Of a stretch of 64,000 nucleotides of DNA, positions 8,048-17,096 are shown piece by piece. The stretch comes from Sphingobium jiangsuense. GTDB lineage: Bacteria > Pseudomonadota > Alphaproteobacteria > Sphingomonadales > Sphingomonadaceae. Each line of letters begins with the position of its first letter. Position 1 is the first letter of the stretch. The notes under the pieces were generated by a model, which searched no databases, had not been told where the DNA came from, and was given only the letters and a program-made list of their open reading frames with translations. The DNA lies in contig NZ_JACIDT010000012.1 of assembly GCF_014196495.1 (NCBI RefSeq), positions 1 through 64,000 on the forward strand. Direction: 5' to 3'. The position numbers and the translations under genes are program-made.

Positions 8048-8785
8048 ATGACCTATTGCGTTGGCATGCAGATCGACGCCGGGCTGATCTTCATGTCGGA
8101 TACGCGGACCAACGCCGGGGTCGACAACATCTCGACCTTTCGCAAGATGTACAGTTGGGAAACCCCCGGCGAGCGCGTCGTCACCATCATGGCCGCGGGC
8201 AATCTCGCCACCACCCAGTCGGTCATCAGCCAGTTGGGGGAACGCGACAAGCGCCCGCAGGAGGACCGCCCGTCGCTGCTCCGCGCGCGCAGCATGTTCG
8301 CGATCGCCAACATCATCGGCGAGACGCTGCGCGACACGATCCGGGGGGATGCCCTTTCGGGCGAGACGGCGGAAAGCCAGTTCGGTGCGACCTTCATCGT
8401 CGGCGGGCAGATCAGGGGCCTGCCGCCCCGCCTGTTCCTGGTCTATCCCGAAGGCAATTTCATCGAGGCGACGCCCGACACGCCCTTTTTCCAGATCGGC
8501 GAAACCAAATATGGCCGTCCCATCCTCGTGCGCGCCTACGACCCGCAGATGAGCTTCGCCGACGCCGCCAAGCTGCTGATGGTGTCGTTCGATTCGACGC
8601 TGAAGGCGAACCTGACGGTCGGCCTGCCCTTCGACATGCAGATCGTGCCGGTCGATCAATGCCGGATCGGTTTCGAAACCCGCATCCAGGCGGACGACCC
8701 CTATTTCAACGAGATTTCGAGAAGCTGGGGCAATGCGCTGAAGCAGGCGTTCCGTTCGCTTCCGCCTTATGATCTGCCCCTCTGA
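8048..8785 (+). CDS. Anbu / bacterial proteasome homologue (Ntn-hydrolase peptidase)
   Basis: This 245-residue protein is related to HslV and proteasome beta subunits. After Met removal the nucleophile would be Thr2 (MTYCVGMQIDAGLIF). The SDTRTNAGVDNISTFRKM motif near 18-35 and the GATFIVGGQI strand are typical of Anbu (ancestral beta subunit). Characterised Anbu proteins form open-ring or helical assemblies, and their substrates remain unclear. No ATPase partner such as HslU or Mpa lies nearby. It is 42 nt after the transglutaminase gene and closes the four-gene operon, so it may degrade or mature peptides handled by the ligase and transglutaminase. Confidence 0.88.
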   Translation: MTYCVGMQIDAGLIFMSDTRTNAGVDNISTFRKMYSWETPGERVVTIMAAGNLATTQSVISQLGERDKRPQEDRPSLLRARSMFAIANIIGETLRDTIRGDALSGETAESQFGATFIVGGQIRGLPPRLFLVYPEGNFIEATPDTPFFQIGETKYGRPILVRAYDPQMSFADAAKLLMVSFDSTLKANLTVGLPFDMQIVPVDQCRIGFETRIQADDPYFNEISRSWGNALKQAFRSLPPYDLPL

Positions 8786-8915
8786 GCGGCCCGCCCGTCC
8801 GGCGCGCGGGACGAAATCGCTTAACCGCTTGCGCTTGATCGCGCGCCATCTATGATCGCGCGTCCGGTTGGGGGAAGATCATCCGGGAAATGATGGGCAA
8901 TCCGGGAATTGATGG

Positions 8916-9527
8916 ATGAGTTTTTGGCATACGCCCGTTTTCGTGATGGCATTGGGCTATCTGCTGGGATCGATACCGTTCGGCGTGCTGCTGACCCGCA
9001 TCGGCGGCGCGGGGGACCTGCGGCGGATCGGATCGGGCAATATCGGCGCGACCAACGTGCTGCGGACCGGGCGCAAGGGGCTGGCGGCGGCGACGCTGCT
9101 GCTCGATCTGGGCAAGGGCGCGGCGGCGGTGCTGCTGGGCGCGCATCTGCTGGGCGCCGATGCGCTCGCCAATGGCGGGGCGATGGCGGGGGTGATGGCG
9201 TTCATCGGCCATTGCTATCCGGTCTGGCTGCGCTTCGCCGGGGGCAAGGGCGTGGCGACGATGATGGGCGTATGCCTGGCGCTGGCGTGGCAGATCGGCC
9301 TGATTTTCGCGATCGTCTGGGTCGGCATGATCGCCCTTACCCGCATTTCATCGGCGGGCGGGATATGCGCGGGCCTTGCCGGGCCGATCGCCTGCATCGG
9401 GCTGGGCAGGCTCGACCTGTTCGCCCCGGTGGCGTCCATGGCGCTGATCCTGCTGTGGCGGCATCGCGCCAATATCGGCCGCCTGCTGCGGGGCGAGGAG
9501 CCGTGCATCGGCGGGGCCAAGGCCTGA
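8916..9527 (+). CDS. plsY: Acyl-phosphate:glycerol-3-phosphate acyltransferase PlsY
   Basis: This 203-residue inner-membrane enzyme transfers an acyl group from acyl-phosphate to glycerol-3-phosphate, the first step of phospholipid synthesis. The conserved signatures are present: GYLLGSIPFG at the N-terminus, GSGNIGATNVLRTGRKG near 38-55, and GHCYPVWLRFAGGKGVAT near 106-123. About five hydrophobic helices are visible. ATG 8916 is a reasonable start, with only a weak ribosome site. It is followed 15 nt later by dprA. Confidence 0.95.
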   Translation: MSFWHTPVFVMALGYLLGSIPFGVLLTRIGGAGDLRRIGSGNIGATNVLRTGRKGLAAATLLLDLGKGAAAVLLGAHLLGADALANGGAMAGVMAFIGHCYPVWLRFAGGKGVATMMGVCLALAWQIGLIFAIVWVGMIALTRISSAGGICAGLAGPIACIGLGRLDLFAPVASMALILLWRHRANIGRLLRGEEPCIGGAKA

Positions 9528-9542
9528 CCGGCCCTTTCTGAC

Positions 9543-10673
9543 ATGGATCAGGAGCGTTTCGACCGGATCCGGCTCGCCCGTTCGGAAGGGATCGGCCCGG
9601 CCGGATATCGCCGGGCGCTGGACCGGTTCGGCAGCGCGGGCGAAGCGCTGCGTCTGCTGCCGGGCCTCGCCGGGCGCGCGGCGGGCAGGCCGATGCAGCC
9701 CGCCGACGAGCGCCGCATCGAGCGGGAGATCGCGCGGGCCGACGCGCTGGGCGCATCCTGGCTGATCCTCGGCGACAGCGATTATCCCGCGCTGCTGGCC
9801 GGGATTGCCGACGCGCCGCCGCTGCTGATGCTGCGCGGCGACCGGGCGCTGCTGCATGGGCCCTGCGTGGCGATGGTGGGCGCGCGCAACGCCTCGGCCG
9901 CCGCCGGACGCATCGCGCGCTGGCTGGCGCGGGATCTGGCGCTGGCCGGGCATGTCGTCGTCTCCGGCCTCGCAAGGGGCGTCGATACCGCCGCGCATCA
10001 GGGCGCGCTGACGGTGGAGCCGGCCCGCACCATCGCGGTCATCGCCAGCGGCATCGACATCGCCTATCCGCCCGAAAATGCCACGCTTCAGGAACGGATC
10101 GCGCGCGAAGGGCTGCTGGTCGCCGAGCAGCCGCCGGGCGCAGAGCCGCGCGCGCGGAACTTCCCCTTCCGCAACCGCATCATCGCGGGCCTTTCGGCAG
10201 CGACGCTGGTGGTGGAGGCCGCGCCCAAATCCGGCTCGCTCATCACCGCAAGGCTGGCGGGGGACTATGGGCGGGAGGTGCTGGCGGTGCCCGGTTCCCC
10301 GCTCGATCCGCGTGCGCATGGCTGCAACGAGCTGATCCGCGCCGGGGCGACTCTGGTCCAGTCGGCCGCCGATGTGATCGAGGCGATCTCGCCCTTCGCG
10401 ATGCGGCAGCCGACCCTTCCGCTGGAGGCGGCGCCGCGACCGCGCCCGGCGGCGGCCCCATCCGCGCCCGTCCCGGCGGCGGGCGGGGAGAACGGGGCGG
10501 GCGGCAGGGACGTGCTCGGCCTGCTGGGGCCGGTTCCGGTGCCAGTGGACGAACTGATCCGCCAGTCGGGCCTCGACCCTTCGGCGGTGCAGACGATGCT
10601 GCTGGACCTGGAGCTGGCCGGGCGGCTGGAGCGGCACCCCGGCGCCCGCGTCGCGTTGCGTCCCGCATCATGA
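9543..10673 (+). CDS. dprA: DNA-processing protein DprA
   Basis: This 376-residue protein protects incoming single-stranded DNA and loads RecA during natural transformation. It contains an N-terminal helical region (IRLARSEGIGPAGYRRAL), the central Rossmann-like DprA domain with VGARNAS near 117, SGLARGVDTAAHQGAL near 141 and NRIIAGLSAATLVVEA, and a C-terminal winged-helix (DLEL-AGRLERHPGARVALR) after a Pro/Ala-rich linker. It follows plsY closely and precedes topA, a gene order shared by many alphaproteobacteria. Confidence 0.95.
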   Translation: MDQERFDRIRLARSEGIGPAGYRRALDRFGSAGEALRLLPGLAGRAAGRPMQPADERRIEREIARADALGASWLILGDSDYPALLAGIADAPPLLMLRGDRALLHGPCVAMVGARNASAAAGRIARWLARDLALAGHVVVSGLARGVDTAAHQGALTVEPARTIAVIASGIDIAYPPENATLQERIAREGLLVAEQPPGAEPRARNFPFRNRIIAGLSAATLVVEAAPKSGSLITARLAGDYGREVLAVPGSPLDPRAHGCNELIRAGATLVQSAADVIEAISPFAMRQPTLPLEAAPRPRPAAAPSAPVPAAGGENGAGGRDVLGLLGPVPVPVDELIRQSGLDPSAVQTMLLDLELAGRLERHPGARVALRPAS

Positions 10674-10718
10674 AAAGCGCATCGCCGCGCTATTGTCATC
10701 TGTTCATGTCATGGCGAC

Positions 10719-10746
10719 TTGACGCGGACGCCCAGCATCCTACACC
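10719..10746 (+). promoter_or_regulatory. Possible promoter of topA
   Basis: TTGACG at 10719-10724, then 16 bases, then TACACC at 10741-10746 gives a plausible but weak promoter 37 bases before the topA start codon. Confidence 0.3.
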
Positions 10747-10782
10747 CTCGCGCGCACGTTAAAGGACCGGAACCGTCTATCC

Positions 10783-13344
10783 ATGAAGCTTGTCATCGTC
10801 GAATCTCCGGCCAAGGCCAAGACCATCGAGAAATATCTGGGGAGCGGCTATCATGTGCTCGCCTCCTATGGCCATGTGCGCGACCTGCCGCCCAAGGACG
10901 GCTCGGTGAACCCCGACGAGGGCTTCGCGATGAGCTGGGAGAATTACGGCGACAAGGGCAAGCAGCTCAAGCTCATCACCGATGAAGCGAAGAAGGCGGA
11001 CGCGCTGATCCTCGCCACCGACCCCGATCGCGAGGGCGAGGCGATCAGCTGGCACGTGCAGGAGGTGCTGAAGGCGAAGAAGGCGCTGCCCAGGGATGTG
11101 GAGCGCGTCACCTTCAACGCGATCACCAAGCAGGCCGTGACCGAGGCGATGGCGCATCCGCGCGAGCTGGACCACGACCTGATCGACGCCTATCGCGCCC
11201 GCCGCGCGCTCGATTATCTGGTGGGCTTCACCCTGTCGCCGGTGCTGTGGCGCAAGCTGCCCGGCGCCAAGTCGGCGGGCCGCGTCCAGTCGGTCGCGCT
11301 GCGCCTCGTCGTCGAGCGCGAGCGCGAGATCGAGACGTTCGTGGCGCAGGAATATTGGTCCGTCGCCGCCGAGATGGAGCAGGACGGACGCAGCTTCACC
11401 GCCCGTCTGGTGAAGTGGAAGGGCCAGAAGATCGACCGCCTGACCATCGGCAAGGAGGGCGACGCGCTCGCCGCCAAGGCCGATGTGGAGGCGGGGCGCT
11501 TCACCGTCGAGAGCGTCGAGACGAAGCCCGTCACGCGCAATCCTCCGCCGCCCTTCACCACCTCGACGCTGCAACAGGAGGCCGCGCGCAAGCTGGGCTT
11601 CTCGGCCAGCCATACGATGCGGATCGCGCAGGCGCTTTATGAGGACGGCGCGATCACCTATATGCGGACCGACGGCGTGCAGATGGACGGCAGCGCCATT
11701 TCCGCCGCGCGCCGGGCGATCGCGGATCGCTATGACGGCGGCTATCTGCCCGACAAGCCGCGCCAGTACCAGACCAAGGCGAAGAACGCGCAGGAGGCGC
11801 ACGAGGCGATCCGCCCGACCGATTTCGGCAAGGAGCGGGCGGGTAGCGGCGATCATGCGAGGCTCTACGACCTCATCTTCAAGCGCGCGCTGGCGAGCCA
11901 GATGGCGAGCGCCCGGCTGGAGCGCACGACGGTCGAGCTGCTCGACGGCACCGGCCAGCACGGCTTGCGCGCGACCGGGCAGGTGGTGATCTTCCCCGGC
12001 TTCCTCTCGCTGTACGAGGAAGGGCGGGATGATGCGAAACAGGCCGCCGCCGATGGGGACGAGGACGACAGCAAGCTGTTGCCGCGCCTCTCGGCAGGCG
12101 ACACCCCCGCGAAGAAGGCGGTGACGGCGGAGCAGCATTTCACACAGCCGCCGCCGCGCTATTCCGAGGCCAGCCTCGTCAAGCGGCTGGAGGAGCTGGG
12201 CATCGGCCGCCCGTCCACCTACGCCTCGACCATCCAGGTGCTGAAGGACCGCGATTATGTCCGCGTCGAGAAGAACCGCTTCTTCGCGGAGGAAAGCGGG
12301 CGGCTGGTGACGGCCTTCCTCGAACGCTTCTTCGATCGCTATGTCAGCTACGACTTCACGGCGGGCCTTGAAGAGGAGCTGGACGATATTTCCGGCGGGC
12401 GGGCGCAATGGCAGGAGGTGCTGGAGGCGTTCTGGCGCGACTTCAAGCCCAAGACCGCCGAAGTGATGGACAAGAAGCCGTCCGACGTGACGGCGGAGCT
12501 GGACAAGTTCCTGGAGCCGCTGCTGTTCCCGGACAAGGGCGACGGGTCCGACCCGCGCGCCTGCCCGATGTGCGCGGACGGGCGGCTGTCGCTGCGCGGT
12601 GGGCGCTTCGGCGCGTTCATCGCCTGCTCCAACTATCCAGACTGCAAGTTCACCCGCAAATTCGGCCAGCCCGGCGGCGCGGGCGAGACGGACAGCGGGC
12701 CGGAGATATTGGGGCAGGACCCGGAAACGGGCGAGGATATCGTCCGCAAGTCCGGCCGTTTCGGCCCCTATATCGAGATGGGGTCCGGCAAGGAGGCGAA
12801 GCGCGCCTCCATCCCCAAGGATCTGGGCGAGGACGGGCTGACGCTCGACTGGGCGGTGAAGCTGCTGTCGTTGCCGCGCACCATCGGTAACCATCCCGAA
12901 ACCGGCCAGCCGATCGTCGCGAGCATCGGCCGCTACGGCCCCTATCTGGCGCATGACGGCAAATATGCGCGGCTGTCCTCCACCGCCGAGGTGTTTGACA
13001 CCGGCATGAACGCGGCGGTGGTGAAGCTGGCCGAGGCGGCGGAAAAGGGCCCGCGCCGGGGCGGCGCCTCGCGCGAGCCGCTCAAAACGCTGGGCAAGCA
13101 TCCGCGCACCGAGGCCGAGATCCGGCTGATGGAAGGGCGCTATGGTCCCTATGTCACCGACGGCACGACCAATGCGACTCTGCCCAAGACGGTCGCGCCT
13201 GATGCGCTGACTCTGGAAGAAGCCGCCCAGTTGATCGACGATCGCGCGGCGAAAGGCGGGGCAGGCAAGAAAAAAACCAAAAAAGCAGCCGCAAAAAAAG
13301 CGCCCGCCAAGTCTTCTGCCAAGGCAAAGAAAGCAAAGGAATAA
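10783..13344 (+). CDS. topA: DNA topoisomerase I (type IA)
   Basis: This 853-residue enzyme relaxes negative supercoils by transient single-strand cleavage. The Toprim domain starts at residue 1 (VIVESPAKAKTIEKYLG) with the acidic DPDREGEAISWH motif near 80. The catalytic Tyr lies in ITYMRTDGVQMDG near 290. Domains II-III follow, then one four-Cys zinc ribbon (CPMC...CSNYPDC) near 590-625. Toprim-C repeats (GRFGPYIEMG, GRYGPYLAH, GRYGPYVTDG) and a basic Lys/Ala tail from about 825 complete the protein. This C-terminal architecture is the alphaproteobacterial type. Confidence 0.97.
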   Translation: MKLVIVESPAKAKTIEKYLGSGYHVLASYGHVRDLPPKDGSVNPDEGFAMSWENYGDKGKQLKLITDEAKKADALILATDPDREGEAISWHVQEVLKAKKALPRDVERVTFNAITKQAVTEAMAHPRELDHDLIDAYRARRALDYLVGFTLSPVLWRKLPGAKSAGRVQSVALRLVVEREREIETFVAQEYWSVAAEMEQDGRSFTARLVKWKGQKIDRLTIGKEGDALAAKADVEAGRFTVESVETKPVTRNPPPPFTTSTLQQEAARKLGFSASHTMRIAQALYEDGAITYMRTDGVQMDGSAISAARRAIADRYDGGYLPDKPRQYQTKAKNAQEAHEAIRPTDFGKERAGSGDHARLYDLIFKRALASQMASARLERTTVELLDGTGQHGLRATGQVVIFPGFLSLYEEGRDDAKQAAADGDEDDSKLLPRLSAGDTPAKKAVTAEQHFTQPPPRYSEASLVKRLEELGIGRPSTYASTIQVLKDRDYVRVEKNRFFAEESGRLVTAFLERFFDRYVSYDFTAGLEEELDDISGGRAQWQEVLEAFWRDFKPKTAEVMDKKPSDVTAELDKFLEPLLFPDKGDGSDPRACPMCADGRLSLRGGRFGAFIACSNYPDCKFTRKFGQPGGAGETDSGPEILGQDPETGEDIVRKSGRFGPYIEMGSGKEAKRASIPKDLGEDGLTLDWAVKLLSLPRTIGNHPETGQPIVASIGRYGPYLAHDGKYARLSSTAEVFDTGMNAAVVKLAEAAEKGPRRGGASREPLKTLGKHPRTEAEIRLMEGRYGPYVTDGTTNATLPKTVAPDALTLEEAAQLIDDRAAKGGAGKKKTKKAAAKKAPAKSSAKAKKAKE

Positions 13345-13517
13345 TTTCTTGCCGAGCACTATATTGCGCGGCGTCATTGGCCGAAAATGGGGCAAATGCG
13401 CGCTTGCGGGGTAAGATTTTGTTTAGCCGTGCTGGCATAACCATCGTCTGAACCGCCCCCGGATGCAGGCTTGCCCTTGGCTGTCTGGACCGGAGGCGGA
13501 CTGGACGGCGCGGGTAG

Positions 13518-14816
13518 ATGTTTCACAAGATTTCATGCGACCAGGTGAAGATGGGCATGTACATCAGGAGCTTCGGCGGCTCCTGGTTCGGTCATCCCTT
13601 CTGGCGCGCCCGGTTCCTCCTGACCTCCGCCGAGGATGTCGAACGCGTCCGTCTCTCCGGCGTTCCCTATGTGCTGATCGATGACGAGCGCGGATTGGGC
13701 CCCGAAGAACTGGCCCGGCCTGCGGCGTCGTCCCTGCCGCAAGGCGGCGTCCGCGCCGCTTTCAGGGGGATGGAAACGGAAAGGCCGATGGTGTCGGCGG
13801 CGCGGCGCATCGCCCGTCCGCGCGCGTCGGGCGCGATGGGGCCGGGGCAGAACCAGCGCGAGGCCGGCGAGCAGAAAGCCGCCGCCGCGCTCGTCAACCG
13901 CTCGAAAAAGGTGGTGAAGGCGCTGTTCGAGGGCGCCCGCATGGGCCGTCCGGTCAAGGTAGCCGACGCTCTGCCGGTCGTCGACGAGGTCACGGCGGCG
14001 GTGCTGCGCAACCGCCGGGCGCTGCTGAAGGTGATCCGCCTCAAGACCAAGGACGAATATACCTATTTCCACTCGGTCGCGGTGTGCACGCTCATGCTCA
14101 ACATGGCGTTCCATCTCGGCATGGATGAGGATGTGGCGAAGGATTTCGGCCTTGCCGGGCTGCTGCACGATCTGGGCAAGATGGGCGTGCCCGAGGAAAT
14201 CCTCAACAAGCCCGCGAGCCTCAGCGACGAGGAGATGGCGGTGATGCGCGGGCACCCCGGCCATGGCTATCAACTGCTGGCGGATATCGCCGAAATGCCC
14301 GCGGTGGTCCTCGATGCGGTGTACCAGCATCATGAGAGGATCGATGGCACGGGCTATCCGGTCGGCCTGAAAGGCGACGAAATCGGGCTGGCGGGGCGGC
14401 TGTGCGCGATCTGCGACATCTATGACGCGCTGACCTCGCAGCGCCCCTACAAGGCCGCCAGTTCCCCCGCCGAGGCGATCGCGACGATGTGGGGGTGGCA
14501 GGGGCATCTCGACCGCAAGCTGCTCTTTTCCTTCATGCAGAGCATCGGCGTTTTCCCCGCAGGCGCGCTGGCCCGCCTGCGCAGCAACCGGCTGGGCATC
14601 GTGCTGGATGCCGGAAAGCGCAACGCCAGGCCGCGCGTGCTGGCCTTCTATTGCGCGCGCGAGCTGGAGTTTCTGGAACCGGATATCGCGATCATCGACG
14701 ACAGCCTCGCGGCCGATCAGGTCGTTTCCCTCGAAAACCCGCTGCACTGGGCGTTCGAGGACTGGGCTGGGCTGTCGGAAAAGCTGATGAAAGGTGCGAA
14801 AAGGCAGGCAGCCTGA
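13518..14816 (+). CDS. HD-GYP domain cyclic-di-GMP phosphodiesterase with N-terminal DUF3391
   Basis: This 432-residue protein begins with a DUF3391-type domain (about 1-130; HKISCDQVKMGMYI, VPYVLIDDERG) and a basic helical linker. The HD-GYP domain (about 165-360) has all metal-binding motifs: YFHSVAVCTLML, LLHDLGKMGVPEEILNKP, MRGHPGHGYQLL, QHHERIDGTGYPVGLKGDEI and ICDIYDALTSQRPYK. HD-GYP proteins hydrolyse c-di-GMP to pGpG and GMP, so this one should lower c-di-GMP. It is cytoplasmic and stands alone between topA and an acyltransferase gene. Confidence 0.9.
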   Translation: MFHKISCDQVKMGMYIRSFGGSWFGHPFWRARFLLTSAEDVERVRLSGVPYVLIDDERGLGPEELARPAASSLPQGGVRAAFRGMETERPMVSAARRIARPRASGAMGPGQNQREAGEQKAAAALVNRSKKVVKALFEGARMGRPVKVADALPVVDEVTAAVLRNRRALLKVIRLKTKDEYTYFHSVAVCTLMLNMAFHLGMDEDVAKDFGLAGLLHDLGKMGVPEEILNKPASLSDEEMAVMRGHPGHGYQLLADIAEMPAVVLDAVYQHHERIDGTGYPVGLKGDEIGLAGRLCAICDIYDALTSQRPYKAASSPAEAIATMWGWQGHLDRKLLFSFMQSIGVFPAGALARLRSNRLGIVLDAGKRNARPRVLAFYCARELEFLEPDIAIIDDSLAADQVVSLENPLHWAFEDWAGLSEKLMKGAKRQAA

Positions 14817-15034
14817 GCCTCCGGCCTCTCCGGGCGGGTGGCGGCGGGGTGGCGCCTCCTTCTTCCTTCTGATAGGGCGGCGTCCGGTATAACAGGCCGG
14901 ATGCGACGGGCCGTGGCGTCAGGACAGCGGGCGGAATGCCCGTTGCGGAACGCCGGGGCAGACAGGAGGGTTTATCTTCCGTGTCGCAAACCGGATCGGG
15001 ACAGGCCGGAAAAACAGGCCCGGATGAAGAGAGA

Positions 15035-16243
15035 GTGACGGAAAAGCAGGCAACCCCCACCCCCCGCGAGCATCATTGGGATATGTTGAGGGCGGCCCTG
15101 ATGCTGCTGGGCATCCCCTTCCACGTGTTCATGTCCTACCGCGCCGGTCAGGTCTGGATCGTCCAGTCCGGGGAAGGCGCGGCGGCCTATACCTACGCGG
15201 CGGAGTTCATCCACCTGTTCCGCATGCCTGCTTTCTTCGTGGTCGCGGGCTATTTCGCCGCTCTGCTGCTCGCCCGGCGCGAGGCCGGGGCCTGGCTGAA
15301 GGGGCGCATGACGCGTCTCGCCATTCCGTTCGTTACCTGCCTGCTGCTGCTCAATCCGGTGATGAACCTCTTTTGCGAACTGTCGGTCTATCCCCCGGCG
15401 CAGGCATGGCGCAGCTTCCTGTACAACAGCGCCACGTCGGGCGGCTATTGGGTGCGGCACCTCTGGTTCATCATCGTGCTGCTCTATTTCTGCGCCATTG
15501 CCGCGCTTTGCGTGAAGGCGCGCCCTTCGTGGAAAGCCGCCGTCCTGCCCGCGCGGATCGACCGGCGGCTGGCGCGTCGCCTGCTGCCGGTGCTGGTCGC
15601 GGTCGCGCTGGCGACAGGGCTGTGGGAGGCGGTCGCGGTGGAGGCTTTCTACATGGCGGGCCTCGCGACGAACCTGCCGCAGCAGATCCTCCGGCTGGAC
15701 GAGGTAATCCAATATGCGCCGTGGTTCCTGATGGGCGTGGTGCTGGCGCGGGCACCGATGATGCGGGAGGAGCTCTACCGCTTTTCCGCGCCGATGGCGG
15801 CGATCGCGGCGCTGGCGACCGGCGCGAGCCTGATCCTGATGGGCCATCTGGGGCCGATGCAGGGGCGCTTCCTCGCCACCATCGCCGCGCTGTTCCTGAC
15901 CCAATGCGCGATCGCCGCCTGCAAGCAACTGGCCGACCGCCCGCACCGGCCGGTCATGCGGCTGGTCGATGCCTCCTTCGCCATCTACCTGTTCCACATG
16001 CCGGTGATCATCGGGCTGGTGCTGGCGGGCAAATATCTCGCCATGCCGCTGGGGCTGAAGGCCGGGCTGGTGCTGGCGGCGGCGTTCGCGTTGTCCTGGG
16101 GCGCCTGGGCGGTCGTCAGCCGCTCGCGGGTCCTGCTGTTCCTGTTCGACGGCCGGACGCAGGTTCGCGGGGCGGGGGCTATTCCACCCAGTCCAGTCCT
16201 ATATCCCTATAGACGTTGCGATCCTCGTCCCAGCCTTCCTTGA
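15035..16243 (+). CDS. Acyltransferase 3 family integral membrane protein
   Basis: The protein (402 residues from GTG 15035) has about ten transmembrane helices and the acyltransferase-3 N-terminal pattern WDMLRAALMLLGIPFHVFM, with the family His in IPFHVF. It also has EFIHLFRMPAFFVVAGYFA, HLWFIIVLLYF and the late YLFHMPVIIGL. It resembles glucan-modifying (OpgC/MdoC-like) members; the acceptor is unknown. The start is uncertain: GTG 15035, ATG 14936 and ATG 15084 are all in frame. The 3' end overlaps the convergent era gene by 65 bp. Confidence 0.78.
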   Translation: MTEKQATPTPREHHWDMLRAALMLLGIPFHVFMSYRAGQVWIVQSGEGAAAYTYAAEFIHLFRMPAFFVVAGYFAALLLARREAGAWLKGRMTRLAIPFVTCLLLLNPVMNLFCELSVYPPAQAWRSFLYNSATSGGYWVRHLWFIIVLLYFCAIAALCVKARPSWKAAVLPARIDRRLARRLLPVLVAVALATGLWEAVAVEAFYMAGLATNLPQQILRLDEVIQYAPWFLMGVVLARAPMMREELYRFSAPMAAIAALATGASLILMGHLGPMQGRFLATIAALFLTQCAIAACKQLADRPHRPVMRLVDASFAIYLFHMPVIIGLVLAGKYLAMPLGLKAGLVLAAAFALSWGAWAVVSRSRVLLFLFDGRTQVRGAGAIPPSPVLYPYRRCDPRPSLP

Positions 16244-17096
16244 CCTTCACATGCAGGTAGAGGTGCACCGGGCAGCCCAATAGCGCGGCAAGCTCCGCGC
16301 GGGAGCGGGAGCCGATTTCCTTCAGCCGCTGGCCGCCCTTGCCCAGCACGATCGCGCGCTGGCTGGGCCGGGCGACGAGGATCTGCTGGTGGATTTCCAC
16401 CGATCCGTCCTCGCGCTCCTTATATTGCTCTGTCTCGACCGCCGCCGCATAGGGCAGCTCGGCGTGGAGCTGGTGATAGATCTGCTCGCGCGTGATCTCG
16501 GCCGAGAGCATGCGGTCGGTCGCGCTCGACACCTGATCGGCGGGGAAATGCCACGGCCCCTGCGGCATCATCGCGGCCAGTGCCGCCTTCATTTCGGCAA
16601 TGCCGTCGCCGGTCGCGGCGCTGACGAAGAAGGTTTCCTGAAACGCGACCTTCTCGTGCAGCCGCTGGGTGTGCTGGAGCAGCTTGCCCTTGTCGGCGAT
16701 ATCGACCTTGTTGAGGATGAGGATCTTCGGCTCGCGCCGGTCGGCCAGCCCCTCGACGATGCGGTCGACCTTGGCGCCGAGGCCGGTCTTGCTGTCGATG
16801 ACCAGCGCGATCAGGTCCGCATCCTGCACGCCGCCCCATGCCGCCTGCACCATCGCGCGGTCGAGCCTGCGCTGTGGCGCGAAGATGCCCGGCGTGTCGA
16901 CCAGCACGATCTGCGCGTCCCCTGCCAGCGCGACGCCGAGCACGCGGGTGCGCGTCGTCTGCGCCTTGGGGCTGGTGATCGCGACCTTCTGGCCGACCAG
17001 CGCGTTGACCAGCGTGGACTTGCCCGCATTGGGCGCGCCCAGCACGGCGACCACGCCGCAGCGCTGCCGGTCGAGAGGGGGTTCTGTCGTCGTCAT
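16179..17096 (-). CDS. era: GTPase Era
   Basis: This 305-residue GTPase binds the 3' end of 16S rRNA in late 30S assembly. The G motifs are clear: GAPNAGKST (G1, about 19-27), TTRTR region (G2), DTPG (G3) and NKVD (G4). The C-terminal KH domain contains the IVLGKGGQRLKEIGSRSRAELAALLG RNA-binding loop. Its ATG overlaps the rnc stop as ATGA, so the two are translationally coupled in a lepB-rnc-era operon. The 3' end overlaps the convergent acyltransferase gene. Confidence 0.97.
   Translation of the reverse strand: MTTTEPPLDRQRCGVVAVLGAPNAGKSTLVNALVGQKVAITSPKAQTTRTRVLGVALAGDAQIVLVDTPGIFAPQRRLDRAMVQAAWGGVQDADLIALVIDSKTGLGAKVDRIVEGLADRREPKILILNKVDIADKGKLLQHTQRLHEKVAFQETFFVSAATGDGIAEMKAALAAMMPQGPWHFPADQVSSATDRMLSAEITREQIYHQLHAELPYAAAVETEQYKEREDGSVEIHQQILVARPSQRAIVLGKGGQRLKEIGSRSRAELAALLGCPVHLYLHVKVKEGWDEDRNVYRDIGLDWVE

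Noticed and set aside
10777..13395. Long minus-strand open frame opposite topA (about 870 codons)
   Set aside because: Arises from high GC in third positions of topA; composition rich in Arg/His/Leu, no domain, no ribosome site. The same applies to long frames opposite the mutase, pccA, rnr, ettA and ppk.
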